DNA of 64,000 nucleotides, from assembly GCA_037389465.1 (NCBI GenBank), contig JAZARR010000074.1:4402501-4466500 (forward strand). Reading direction: 5' to 3'. A program made the position numbers and the translations under genes. Source of the DNA: Baylisascaris procyonis (lineage: Eukaryota; Nematoda; Chromadorea; Rhabditida; Ascarididae). Every line of letters starts with the position of its first letter. Position 1 is the stretch's first letter. The notes beneath the pieces are model-generated. The model was given only the letters and a program-made list of their open reading frames with translations, ran no database searches and was not told where the DNA came from. Shown here one piece after another: positions 1 through 12,384 of the stretch.

Positions 1-3000
1 CACAAATTGCCTATCGTTGTTTGCTTTATCATTAAATTTTAGATCGTGACGATTTTCACAAATAAGTTGTTAAAAGCAGGTCTCTTTTGCAAAAACAAGG
101 TAACGGAAACGGGAGGGGGGGAGGGGTTCGATTTGATGCATGAAAGGCATTGGCCGCCACTGTAGTTTTTGCTTGGAAAGAGCAATTACTCTGTTTAAGT
201 GAAGTTGAAAATTTTAAAAGAAGCATTGAGTTATGCAATTTTTAACGACATAACCGAAAAATTGAAACCCTTCCCATCTGTTGAATGAGGGAGGTCCAAT
301 TTTGAGTCAATTCAAGTTTGATTCGGATTTCAAGCTAGCCCCTAGTTCAAGACATGAGTTAAATCCACAATTCTGATCTTCAAACCACTGCAACTGGGCT
401 GTTTTACCCGTTGAATTTCTAGGTAGACTAAGAGCAGTTTAGATAAACTTTGCGGCGCTAAAATAGCTGCTTTAGCGCTATGAACTTTAGTTTACTAAGT
501 GCTTGTTATCAGCTTTATGTAATCTATTTTCTTATATCTCATGCCAACGTTTATACTCCGATTTCCTCATCTATTATAACGTACAGGGGAAAAATTATAT
601 GCTGTCTTGAATTTCTTTTTTATAATCGATAAAATGCATTATGCCAACCCTGCACTATGCACTATGATGTTTGCCTTTGAATTGTGAGCATATGCATATT
701 TATTTGCTTATCTATCTGTCTATTCAATACATTCAATTCTCGATTTAGAGAACTTATAAGCGCTTAGCTATCAGCTGTAATATTACTTAACTCTGTTCTA
801 CTTAATACAGAAATAAGTGAATAATAATCATCACCATCACAGTTCTTCATGAATCATGTAGACGTTTAGCATCTATATAACTAAGAAATCAGCCGATAGA
901 TAGCTTATTCGCGTTTCAACACAATTCTAGTTCATCTCGTTAATTTGCCGTATTTTCGTGCAAAATGAAGGCCTTCACTTGCTAGAAGTCAATCGTTTAC
1001 TTAGAGGGGCAATAAGTGCAGCCTAAAAGTGATTTGCTTAATTTCTGAGGTTAAATCAACGAGACAGTTAGAAAACGTCTTAGCATCTAATTCACATATC
1101 TATGCAAACAGGATGAAAGCGCTTTTCAAAATCCACTTTATACAATGCAATTTCTCTAAAGGAATTGCACGGCTTCAATTTCATGCGTAAGCTTATCAAA
1201 AGGCCATATGAGATCCAGCAACGAGAGGTCTGCGAGATGAGCGAGGAAAGGGGGATGCGGCATTAATGGTCCCCTAGTGTCACGTTTGTCATTTGAATAA
1301 AGTGATCTGTTGAACATCGCTCAACATCAATATATGCATCATTGCATCCGCATTGCATTTTAGAGACACTCATTTGCTTATAAAGGGAAAATAACTGACA
1401 ACTACATTATAAAATTACTAGTATTTCAATGAGTGTGTCCAAATATTTCCGTTTGTGAATATAAACATTTGTCGTTTTGATGTGATGCATTATTACATGG
1501 ACAAGACATAGGTGGATGAAATTGGAAGCTAAAATTCAAAGGAAATTGAATGGATTAAATACAGAGGTGTTGCTAAAAATTATTAAAGGAATAGCTTGCG
1601 TTTTTATATGTTTTACGATGTTTCACAAATTCATTGCGTATATTCCCGCTAGTGTCTAAAAATCCTTTTTGTGCAAAATTTTCAGAATTCGAAAACTTTC
1701 AATGTTTTTCGGTTCTCGATGTCAATACGCAAAAGGAACAAAATAAGCGCATTGTTCTTAAACCATGAAGAAAGATAAAGGAGCAGTCTAGTTACAATCA
1801 TTTGCGAACATTAGGGGCTCATTATTTTATTGATTTCCAAATTTCTTATCGATGACGTCAATTATTTTAAAACCATTAATTTCAGTACAATATAAATTGG
1901 TCACATTTATTCAACGAGTCATTAGAGCCAGTCTATACGGTAGCTGGAGTAGACGCAAAACAAGTCCGTCAAGCAAAAGAAGAACAATGCTTGTTCAAGT
2001 CGACTTTTACGAATACCACAGAGAGGGAGCAAGAGTATTCATTCAAAACGGAACGATCGACACGAAGCACTGCCACTGTCGTTGTTGGTTGGTGAAATAT
2101 ATAATTAAATAGATATGTGCAATGCCCATAGCATCTATGACAAAAGAGCCAGATGACAAATGCGCCAACTGGCTAGATCAGCAAGTTAACCACAGTATCT
2201 TTACAACGTTGTGTTAAAAATTATTTTATTAACTAATGAATAATCTTCTCAAGCATAATTGTCGTTTCATTAATGTTTATCATATATGATTTTTATACGT
2301 AAGATGTCATTAACAAAAAATAAACATGAGAAATGCGGCTGAGCATAATTATCAAGGTCCAATGCACAGATGGATAAAAGCATTACGGCGTCAGCTTTTT
2401 AGCTATGATATTCATACTGAATATTTATAAAATTTCTTCTAGCTAAAATTTTCTTGTAAACTGTGCAAAAGTGATTAGCAAGAAATTCACAAAGAGAAAC
2501 ATTTCACTTAGAGATTAGAAGATTTTTTTCATTAAAATTCCACATTTTTTCTATATATTTTGTTAAGCATCTTTACTAGTCTTGAATACTCTCAATGAGT
2601 ATTGAATGAGTTCATTGTTTATCGTTCATTTGAGAAAAATCCATAAAAATAACACTTGAAGAATTTAGATTTTTGTATGATCTTTGAAGAAATGGCTTTT
2701 TTTTTTCCTTAAAATTATAGAAGAAATTATTCGTAGGATTTGAGACGTTCACTTTAATAAGACCACCAACATCTTCGAACAACTGCATTAGACCAAAATA
2801 TATGCAAATTAGCGATTTATTTAGTGCGTATACACAACATGCCAAGTAAATTATGTAGCATCATTTTGTTTTAACTGTATGAATTTATTTTCAATCATGC
2901 TTTCTTGTGAGATTCGATTTTGCATAGTGAAAAGTTTAAGTAAAAATTATTACCTGTAGAAATTGTTTTAAGGTGAGTGGAATTGTTCATTATTTTTAGC

Positions 3001-3550
3001 CATTCAAATCATTTCTTTATAAATTTCATAGATAAGAGCATTGGTTTAATACTAGTGACGCATTCTAAAATCGTAATTCTGTATTTTGTACGATGATCAC
3101 ATCAAACTTTTCAAATGCATAAACGTTAAAAGTTTTAGATAACTCGTTTCGGTAATAACAAATGTTAACGGCTTTCGATGTGAGCATGAATTTAATTGCT
3201 TGAAGAGTATATTTTTACCGTCGTCATTTCGAAATTTTATATTTCTTTGATTGTCGTTCGCTTCGCATGAGAAAAAGGGAACGTCACAAATAATTTTAAA
3301 GAAGGAAAAATAGGAAATTATTTGCAGAACAACTGGTCCTTAACAAGTAGTTGTGATCAGCATCTACAGAAGTATCGCAAAACTGATCTAGGAAACGGCA
3401 GAGGTGAAATCTTTTTCTAGCTCATGGACAAGAACGACATCCCGATTCTCGAAAACTGCTGCTCTCACACTGAAAATGCTTATTCGTTGATGCATTTTTC
3501 CGTCTTTTGAGCAATCGTAATGTTCAGATTGAACGCATGAAAGATATTGC
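1..3550. other. single-copy AT-rich flank, no confident gene
   Basis: No convincing gene is visible in this stretch. The longest plus-strand frame (1852-2112, 86 codons) has no recognisable motif and no clear flanking splice sites, and is within the chance range for this base composition. A strong-looking acceptor (TTTTTCTAG) ends at 3420 and is followed by 29 open codons to a TGA at 3508-3510. This could be an upstream exon of the gene that begins at or before 3551, but no good donor follows it. Confidence 0.4.
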
Positions 3551-6500
3551 ATGTCACGAACGAGTGTTGCAGAGAAAGGTGTCTGTCGGGGTGTTGAGAT
3601 GGCGTTGAAGTTGAAAACACCTGGAGAAGTGGTTGAAGCAAATGCCGGATTTCACAACGAGGTATCAGTGATGCACATCGGTGAGAACACTACCGAAGAA
3701 GAGTTGATCTGGGGTGTTGATAGCACTGTTCGTGTGCCTCCTCTTTGCGAAACGGTCGCCGAGTTGGTTATACTTGAAGAACACCACACAAGGTAAACAC
3801 AAACAGAGTCATTTCTTTCTGTCTTCATTAACTCCACTTCCTTAACTTTAACTCCAATGCATCTCTTAAGCCTCAGCAGAATGCTCTGCAATTAGTTCAC
3901 TCTTCAAAGCTGAATTTAGAAAAACAGTTGCCTTCAAAAATCAGATTCAATGAATCGTTTTATTGTTCGTTATTTCGTCAGTAGCTTATCTGCTTCCGAA
4001 TTGCCTACAAAGGGTTTCTCTTGATTCAAGTGTGGAGTTGGGGTTAATAAATCTAAAGTCAGCCTAGGGGATATTTTCCTAGGAGCAAGCAGGAATCGGT
4101 CACATACATCTTAATGTATTTATGGAGGGTTTTGGCAGCGGTCCGATAGGTGATTCTTTAGACAGTAGAATGCAGAGCAGATTCAATAAGAAACAATGAA
4201 TAATTTTCTGCCGCAAAAAGTAGTTAAAGTTGCGAACAATAAATTAAAGTGTTTGCGCGGATAGAATTCCCTTAAATCTCATAAACCTAACTTTCAGTCA
4301 TGTTTACCGCAAATCTTACATAAAATGCAAAAAGACCTGAAGTGGGTGGACGATATGTCTTTTGCAATGCTTTATATGAAGTGCAAATCGCTTTCATGAA
4401 CATCGAACACATGTGAGGCTAAGCGATTCGAAGGAAAAATTTCAAAGTATCGGACTGAAAGAATCTTGTGTCAATGCCGCAAGAACAATGCAATCAAAAA
4501 TGAGCACTTGAGCAATGCTTAAGACAACAATAGTAAAAAAATTCTCACTGCAGGAGTTTCACAATTGAAGGACGACTCTCAGGCAAGGTGATTGTAACGG
4601 TTACAAATCTACGCGATAACAATAGCTTGGTGACAATTATTGAAGGCAAAATAGCCGACATCATTCGTGGCACACCGAATTATCCGGCTATGGGATTTGT
4701 TGTTACTCACGATGTAAGTGTTTGTAGTGTTTTTACACATCGTAATTCACAATAGACTATTCGAATGTTCAGGTCTTAGTGGGGAACGAATGTTTGTTAC
4801 AGCTAAAGAAATTGACAAATGTTTTCTAGATACGTTATCGTTTCAGCAATCACTAAATGCGCTTTCCTAACTTTAACAGTTGTTTGTTACACATTGTCGT
4901 GCCTAAGGCCATACAAATATATTATTTATTCATTGAACATAGTGCAGTGTTTAGTAACTTGTGTAGCTAAATGTGAAGCTGCTGAATGAAATCAATTGAA
5001 ACATTTTGAGTTCAAAGTGGAGAGCAATTTATTAGAACAGTTGAGGAAAAAATGGACTTCTAGTGAACATTTGAGAGGAATATTCCATTTGTGGTACTAT
5101 GCTTAGAAAGTTATTCAGCTCAGTGGATCTCTTTTCGATATATTCTATATATTGCTGTTATTTCCACTGGCCAAAGAAAAAAGTGAGGGGGAATCTCCCA
5201 TTAGGCAAATTAAGAAATTGATGAAATTCTTGTTGGGCTGATATTTAAAACTTTTCATTAATGAGCGTAGCCAAATAATTATGAATGCAAACGATAATTT
5301 GTGAGAAGAAAGCATATTTCAAGTTTTGACTTTCATTTTATCAAGGCATTTAACAAAAGTTTGTAGTGATTGTTAGGCTATTATTGGAAGTTTGTAGTGA
5401 TACGAAAGAACTTTGTATATCCATGACGCATCTTTTTCACTGCGCAATACAGATTCTTCTTTCCTTTTTTTGACTGCAGTGGGTGGAAGGATTATGTGCT
5501 ACTTTATAGAGTTTGTGAGTTCACATGGTTCATCAAATTCAGCACTATGCATACGCATTGTTCTTTGACTCTAATGAATTCATAATTGTGTTTAGTTCAT
5601 TGTAATTAATTGGCTGCAACTAATTCTCCAATATTTCGTAGATCATTTTAAAGCAACATTACATACTATTTATTGTCTTGAATTCAAGCTTGACCAAATT
5701 TGGGTTGGCCTACTTCACTTGACGAGTACGGTCATTGACACCATCATAATTCCTTGTTTTAAACAACAGCAGGTAACGTAGCTACTGATCTCCCGAATAA
5801 CTGATGTCTGTCGGAGAGTGCTGTCTGCACGAACGTCTGAAAAACCAGCGCAACTGCTGCCGTTTGAAGTGGCATTGCGGTCATTGACTAGTCGACGACT
5901 TTGTGCATGTGTATGTGATGGTTCGCACACTCATGAATGATTCATCGGTTCTTTGTACGAACTGATTAGCGATGAGGCTCGGATGCCTCTCAATGGGACC
6001 CATTCGTCACCTCCTGATCGTTGTACACTCTCTTTCGGCACTTATGCAAATATCCTAACTGCAACTCATTCACCAGCCATCTATTTGCTCTCTCTTTACC
6101 ACTAGACTCAATGAACCCCGATCGAAGAAGCACATGAATTAGCAATTTTCCAATTTCGCCCCTAAGAAATATTTAGGCTATCTCAGTACAATGTGATGGA
6201 ATCGATGTAGAAAGAATAAGAGACCACTACACATAAATAAGTGAAAATTGAAAAGAAATGACTTTTTTCTCAAGTAATCAACGTTGATTGCTATTAATTG
6301 AACGCTTCTCGAAATTATCATCAAATAAATGAGGGGATAAATGCATTTGCATTTGTGTGTCCAATCATCCCCCATGAAATTGTTTATCGCGTTTTTTTTT
6401 TTTTTTTTTGCGAAAATGGAGCATAATTATCATTACACATCTATTATTGTCCATTTTTTCGGAACAGAGTGGAAATTCTATAGGATTAAAAACCTTTCTT

Positions 6501-8762
6501 CGGTTTTACTTTTGCTTGCTTGTAATTATGAAAACCTCCAGTGAATCAACCCTTACATATTTCAGACATGGGCGAAATAATGTTCACTCACCATTCTCGC
6601 ATTGAGAATGATGCGTCTGTGGAGTTAACACTCAAAGCACTCATTAGATAACGTGCATTTCATCTCCTATACCAAATGTATAACACTGGAAATTACTGCT
6701 AAACGAATTGAATCAAGTTAAATCTCGAAATCTCGAGTACAGCCCTATGCATACTATATTAATTTTCCTAATCATACAAGCATACCATAATTTACAACGC
6801 ACGGTACTTCCAAAGATACACAAAACCTTTGCGCATGGCAGGACTAATGGAACTCGAACTGCTGCATTAACGATGCGGTTAGAATAGAGATATGAAGCAT
6901 CGATGTATAGCAGTTTCGAATCCATCTCATAATGAGAAATTTTCATTCATTGTTGCATCGATATCAATCATTTCATTGAAAAGATTATAAATTAAATATG
7001 ATTTGGCAATTCAATTGAAGCAATACAAACAAATTCTACTGAGAGACTGTACACTATGACAAGCTTAGACAAAACATGAAGAGACAAAATTAAGCTAAAA
7101 AATGACCGAATTAATCAAAAAAGCGATAAACCGAATAAGACAAAGTAAAGTTAGACGATAAACAATTACGTCAAAAAATTGAGATCACATTGACAGTTGA
7201 AAGTTTCTATGATTTAGTCATATAAAAATATAATGCACCAAAATATGCAGAAATTACTCTAAGAATAAATATATTAGCATGCACAATTGCGTAGTGAATT
7301 GTGCGTTACATATGGCATCATTTGGCATGCTGGCTTTGCGTACGAACGCCATTAAATACACACCCGAATGTGATCAACGCAACAAGCGTATCGAACCTAG
7401 TCGACGTAAATGTTCATTAGGAAAGTAACTAATCGTGAAAATTGCGCTTCCAAGTCGATCACCATCAACCGCACTTTGATCATTCCCTCGGAATGTCAAA
7501 ATAAACAAATATTTGTCATGCGGAAGTTGAATTTACTTCTGAAACGTTTTTGAGGCTAAACAAATAAAAAATTCGAAGAGAAGTCGAACTGAATTTCGAC
7601 ATTATGCAACTGATTTCGATGATTAAAAGTCCGTCAATTTGGCAAACAATTTTCTGCCGGTTCTCAAAGTTCGTTCATTGTCGAATATCCCAGGCTTTTC
7701 TGAGCAGACATATCCTTTCTACCTGAACATAAGCTTTCTTGAACAAATGTTTTTCTTGTGCATAGGTTGTCGAATTCCTCAAGGAAGACTAGAGCTAATA
7801 TCATGCAAGCGCGATTAAAAATTATAAATCTTGCGCAGGAACAGAGAGCACTGTGTTTCATTTATCCACTCAAATGAGAAGTAAAATTAGAAAAAAATTA
7901 GAAAACAACATTCAAAATATCCTATCATTGAATGCAAAACCTTTTGAACATTGAGTGCTTTGGAGAACTGTTAAAAAAGAGGATTTGCATTCCCCTATTC
8001 CAAAAAATATAGTATATTTTTAGTAAACGATAAACGCAGTTATTTTTTTGCATTTCCAATCTAGTATCAAAACAAAATCCAGAAAGCACACCAGGGAGAC
8101 TGTGGTTCTTGCACTTCAGTCCATCAATTCAAAAATTTTACTTGTTATTCAAAAGACACATTGTTAACGAGCGACTGTGCAAGCCTTCGGATGAAGGGAA
8201 AATTATTTCTATTGTGTCGTGGAATTAGTATGCAAATGCACATTTTGTAGCACAATTAAGCATTTCTCGTTATTAGATGAGATATTCGAGAGCTTCTACT
8301 GTGTAAATAACCGATTAATTTTATATCCAAAGCTTTATCTAGTACATTAGTTGTTGCTGGTCAATTAAGTACACACGCGTTGGTAGAACAACATTGCAAT
8401 GCACTTTTTGAAGAACGTTCGAAGAATATATGTACAACTGGAAATTTTTGCAAAGCCAATATTTTTTAGAACTTCGTTTCATTCACTGAACTCGAGCTAA
8501 AAGAATTGCTTCCAGCATGTACAGGAGTAGATTAAATGCTTAGCTTGGGTGGCCTTCTTTAGTGCTTCAGATAGCAAGTGGCATTTGTATCTACACGTAC
8601 TTGGGCTGATTTTTCAAATGTTTCGTAGTCAACTAATGGAAGGTAATGTGTGTGAAAATATTTCAGGTGGCTACGTATACAACGAAAGGCACTTGTAAAT
8701 TCAAGTATGGCGTGGAGCAAAAAGTTAGGATCACCGAGCATGCCGTACGCCGACCGTACTGA
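3551..8762 (+). CDS. three-exon gene, small beta-rich protein, possibly ETX/MTX2- or aerolysin-like
   Basis: Three plus-strand exons join in one frame. Exon 1 (3551-3792) ends in AG before a GTAAAC donor. Exon 2 (4554-4713) follows CACTGCAG and completes an Arg codon, then ends in phase 0 before GTAAGTG. Exon 3 (8667-8762) follows ATATTTCAG and is open for 31 codons to TGA. Exon 1 carries a W-G-V-D then V-P-P segment. Exon 2 has alternating hydrophobic strands with the motif EGRLSGKVIVTV. Exon 3 has GTCKFKYGVEQKVRI. A Trp plus VPP segment followed by beta strands and a final G-x-C-x-F-x-Y/F-G-V strand recalls the ETX/MTX2 or aerolysin-like pore-forming fold. That family call comes from pattern memory only, and pore formation is not shown. 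The ATG at 3551 gives about 166 codons, short for that fold, and an in-frame TGA lies at 3530-3532. The N-terminus is therefore probably missing, encoded upstream, or frameshifted: another frame over 3528-3600 is also open. Introns are 761 bp and 3953 bp. Confidence 0.6.
4714..8666 (+). other. long intron of the three-exon gene, no further exon identified
   Basis: This 3.95-kb stretch lies between the GTAAGTG donor and the ATATTTCAG acceptor, and both flanking exons are in phase 0. It holds a T run near 6391-6409 and only short open frames. One open frame follows a TATTTCAG acceptor ending at 6565, but it is in a phase that does not join exon 2. No gene is called inside it. Confidence 0.4.
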
Positions 8763-10554
8763 ACAGCAATTGCGACGATTTTATCTACTCTTATAGCCGA
8801 AAGAAGAAGGAAATGTGACTGTCAGTTCGTCCATTTCTACCATAGCACAACAGAATCCAAATCATTGTTAGCTACGCACCCTCAGCAGTTACTGTGACCT
8901 AAGTTTAAGAGAATTTAAGAGAAAGCCTGTGTCATCAGAGAATTGTTCGATCATAAATGCAAACAAAATATTATGTCATTGAAGGGCACTGAAGATTGTA
9001 ATAGATTAGTGGTTTCCAGCAGGAAATCGATTTTAGAGCATCGTACGAATATGTTGGACATAAGTTTTAGCTCGATGAGCATGTGGAGGTTAAAAAGAGG
9101 ACACTGTTGAATTAAAAATCATAAGCGTGCAAATTATATGAAGGTTATAGCGACCGTCACAATCACAGAATTTAATGATGAAAACATGGGATGTGGGAGG
9201 AGGGGCGGACACTGGGATACAACTACCAAAACCCAGAACTAACAAGTGAAACGGAATTTTAGATATGAACTTAAAATAATCGCACACTTTTGTTTAATAG
9301 AATTTTCAATTACAAGATCAATGAGGAGGAGAGATTATTCTGCTGTGTTGCATTTGCTTTCCATTTTATGTTTGTATGGAAAAAGCGCTTGCATACAAAT
9401 CGCTGATCAAATCGCATGAAACCGTTCTTCAAGAAGCAGAATAAATTTGTATTTTTTGAATTACCGCTTGAGAATTTTTCCTCGATTTTCTCGATTTTTT
9501 CTCGGATTTCCGGATTTACGTCACAAACCCCAAAGTATGGTTAGCTCTACTGAAAGGTTTTTTTTTGGCTTTGTTCGATGTGACAGCAGCTATATGATGG
9601 CTGCATTCAATTCTACGATGATATTGTGTTGTTCCGCTATAGAAATGATTATTTGAAATTTTAAACGCTCACAGCGTTGCTCTTCATTGCTTATTTGAAA
9701 TTCAAAGCTTATTACGAAACGTCGACGTTCTTCTTCTATCAGCACTATGTTTCCTCATCACGTAACAAACGCCTGCTCTCTTCTTCAGAGTACCTGAATT
9801 AGTTATATAATCAATTGATTTGATCTGAATGCCACTACTTATTTATTATAATAGTGCTTGAAAAGAAAACAAAATGAGTATAAAACGCAAAAACTTTCTG
9901 TTCTCAAAAACGGAAATAATCGTGTAATATGTGTACAGTCTGATCGAATAAACAATTGACTCTACGTTGCTATATGAAGTTTGATTTGAGCAGTTCTTCA
10001 TCTTTATTGTTAAAGAAGCTCTTCGAGGGTACTAAACTTGGGTACGATATGTTACGATGTCGTGGACATTTGCTTATTTTAGCAAAGAAAGATGACTCTA
10101 ATTGTATTGTTTTCGGCAAGAAAATACGGAAATGATCCAAATATGATAAAAAATGAGCAATATTTACTATAAAAAGATAAAAATCTAGCTTTAAGGTGTA
10201 GCGGATGGGTACTAGAAATTAAAAAAAAAGGAGAGACGTCGAAGAAATAGCGGAACACGTCAAAAACGTTAAAAAGTTATGTGCAACACGGCCATAAGTG
10301 ATCTACCAGTTGATACAGACTGACATGCAAACAAACACAGATATACGAACAAAACTATTGCTACACGAACAAACGCGGTGCCGCTTATCTCATCCATGGA
10401 ATTTCTTCCGAATTTTTCTAAAATTCATCACAAATCTGGGGATAAGACACGACCAACTAATGCTAGAAGATCCGCACCGTTTCTGCACTTTCCGAGATTA
10501 ACGACTCCAATCAAAACTGTCAACCAGACTGAGTGTCTTCATGTTCATGCCAGA
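8763..10554. other. spacer between the three-exon gene and the tandem array
   Basis: AT-rich sequence with no gene recognised. Short ORFs on both strands (for example 9090-9287 minus and 9447-9656 plus) are low in complexity and lack splice context. Sequence just left of 10555 does not match the right end of the repeat units (for example 26100-26371), so the array starts here. Confidence 0.5.
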
Positions 10555-10566
10555 GTCCGCGCGGAC
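10555..10566. repeat. perfect 12-bp palindrome at array start
   Basis: GTCCGCGCGGAC is its own reverse complement. It sits where unique flank gives way to the first repeat unit, and aligns with the inverted repeats at the later unit junctions. Confidence 0.8.
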
Positions 10567-11560
10567 CCGTGAGTTCCACTCCCTCCTATCCTACGCCTTC
10601 TATCGTTGGCCATAGGGCCGTACTAGAGGTTCATCCTACCTCGTTGGCGGGCTTTCACGCGGCCGCATAATTACCACCTACAAATATCAAATGCAGTGGG
10701 AGGGCGTCGGTGTATAGATCAAAAAATTTTGTATGTTCATCCTCAAATGCCTCCATAAACTACCAAAATGTAGATCAAAAACACCCAACCGCTGAACACA
10801 ATTAAACACTACGCGCTTGTAGATCAAAACCCACCGCCTCCCTCCCCCTCACCCTCCGGATACCTTCAGACTGTGCGCGTAGATCAAAAAATCTACCAAA
10901 CCCGACCAACGAGTACCGCCAGAAACGACCAACGCGCTGACACGACACACCGTAGCAGCACGCGGCCGCCAAAATGTTTTTTCAGCAGATCAAACGCGCG
11001 CCACCTGTGAACCCAATCTTCCAGCTACTTCGAAAGTCAAAGGCGACCGTCACTGCCCAAGTTAAACCAAAGATCGCACTGCATTCCGCAACTTGCAGTC
11101 AGAAGCTGGCGGCAACGGCCCGACAAAACTGAAGGCTCGAACGTGAAAGCTACCCAGCCTATCTCAACAAACGGCTAGAAAATCCAGCTTACGTTAGGCG
11201 GGGAAATCAGATTCCATTGCAACCCCACTGACAAAGACCACCTGACAAAGTAATTTGAGATCATGGAAGCTAGGAAGTTCTTGTGGCCACAACCCTCAGT
11301 AGTCCGCAGAGCCGCAGGCACGTCAGTGCGATCTTCGACGGAGTGATGTCGACTCCCTTGTTCACTTGACACGACCACGGCCTGTTTTTTCAACTGGCCT
11401 CATTGAGTGTGAGCACGACACAGGCAAAGCTTTAACCAACGCCACTCTCGGTTCAGCTACTCGGTTTTGGAATAAGCCCCCTCAAAAAGTCATTAACTTA
11501 ATCCCCAGTCAAAAACCGAGAGCGACGAAACACAAGGCATAACAGCAATGCACAGAAATT
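10567..11560. other. GC-rich head of the repeat unit with spaced TAGATCAAAA motifs
   Basis: This kilobase is visibly richer in G and C than the rest of the unit and contains two GCGGCCGC sites. TAGATCAAAA-like motifs start at 10715, 10771, 10820 and 10880, 49-60 bp apart. The last forms a small inverted repeat, TAGATCAAAAAATCTA. The segment recurs near 26390-27340, 42910-43860 and 58725-59670. In copies 2-4 the first motif has changed to TAGATAAAAA. It could be a promoter region, the end of an ancient mobile element, or a regulatory cluster; the sequence does not decide. Confidence 0.5.
10974..11231 (+). pseudogene. possible coding fragment with one internal TGA
   Basis: From the ATG at 10974 the frame is open for 52 codons to TGA at 11130-11132. 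The same frame then stays open for 32 more codons to TGA at 11229-11231. A TTTTTTCAG acceptor-like site ends at 10985, so this may be an internal exon rather than an initiation site. The residue mix is Lys/Arg/Ala-rich at first and matches no family I recognise. Copies 2-4 carry one extra G in the run near 11203, which shifts the end of the frame, and one Gln/Arg difference. High GC favours chance ORFs here, so this is weak. Confidence 0.25.
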
Positions 11561-11767
11561 TGCGTATGAAACAACAACATGTTGCAGCAATAACAACCAT
11601 AAAGACGACTATAAAAAATCACAAAATGCGGAAATATATGCCTTAAAGAAATTGCAAAATACAACAATATAAATCGGAAAGCTATCACTACTTCGTTCTT
11701 TGTATATTCAGTCGACTCGTCTATCCAAGTAGCGCTTGGATAAGACCGTCCTAGCCGCTTCTTTTGG

Positions 11768-12384
11768 CTAAGTTTTCATTGTTCCAGCATTTAGTCGGTA
11801 CTCCTGCCATCCTGAAAACACTCGATGAATATCGCATGGAAAGCACTTGAGAGCCCATTGAACAATGGGATTGGATGATGAAATGCTTGGAAGAGCAAAT
11901 GAAAGCATTCAATAAACGCACAAGAATTTACGCATGTATGAATGACAATTCTTGCGCAATGTATGCGATGCTAATTCGTCACATGCAAATCTTAGCTCTT
12001 TTCGCCCTATAAAAGTCTGTGACCTTGAATTAACTACATCACTTAATCTGCAGCATCTAAAATTCCGCATACATTAAAAACTTAGACATATGCTACGCAG
12101 TGCTTTCCACATGAAATTAAAAATAAAAGGTGGAATGGACAAAATTTTCTAAAAAATGTAGTTCAAGAAGGCTGTTTTAATATCATCTCACTGCTATAGA
12201 AAAAATTCAAAATCATTTTTTCACCATCATTTGGAAATGATTTTCTTCAACTCTTTTACCTCCAACAACGGACAACCTTCCCTCGTGTAAAGATTGACAC
12301 ATTTTAGAACAACCTTAAAAATTCTTACTTCCGCTAATGACGTGTGCTCGTAACCAAACTGCTCGCTGACGAAGCGTCGGGGAC
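11768..12384 (-). CDS. candidate minus-strand exons, function unknown (copy 1)
   Basis: Exon a (12384 down to 12260, 125 nt) follows a TTTTGCTACAG acceptor and ends in phase 0 before GTAAAAG. It carries the run RRFVSEQFGYEHTSLAE. Exon c (12047 to 11932, 116 nt) follows ATGCTGCAG and ends one base into a codon before GTAAATT. Exon d (11811 to 11768) follows GTGTTTTCAG, completes an Arg codon and ends WQEYRLNAGTMKT-stop. The c-d junction keeps frame across a 120-bp intron. A possible link exon after CATTTTTTAG at about 12165 would join exon a in phase 0, but I found no donor that fits exon c. The translations look protein-like but match no family I know. Confidence 0.28.

Noticed and set aside
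5480..5509. A TTTTTTGACTGCAG acceptor followed by WVEGLCATL-stop, considered as the last exon of the three-exon gene
   Set aside because: It joins in phase but stops after nine codons. The exon at 8667-8762 is longer, has the expected strand pattern and also joins in phase. It may be chance or a decayed exon copy.
6565..6650. Open frame after TATTTCAG at 6565
   Set aside because: Its phase does not fit the preceding exon, and its 27 residues match nothing known.
6800..6880. tRNA-like 3' half on the minus strand (AGTTCGAGTTCC)
   Set aside because: The T stem does not pair, and no acceptor or D arm could be found.
10034..10044. AAACTTGGGTA, matching part of the complement of nematode spliced leader SL1
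   Set aside because: Only 11 bases match. The rest of the leader and an SL RNA gene structure are absent.
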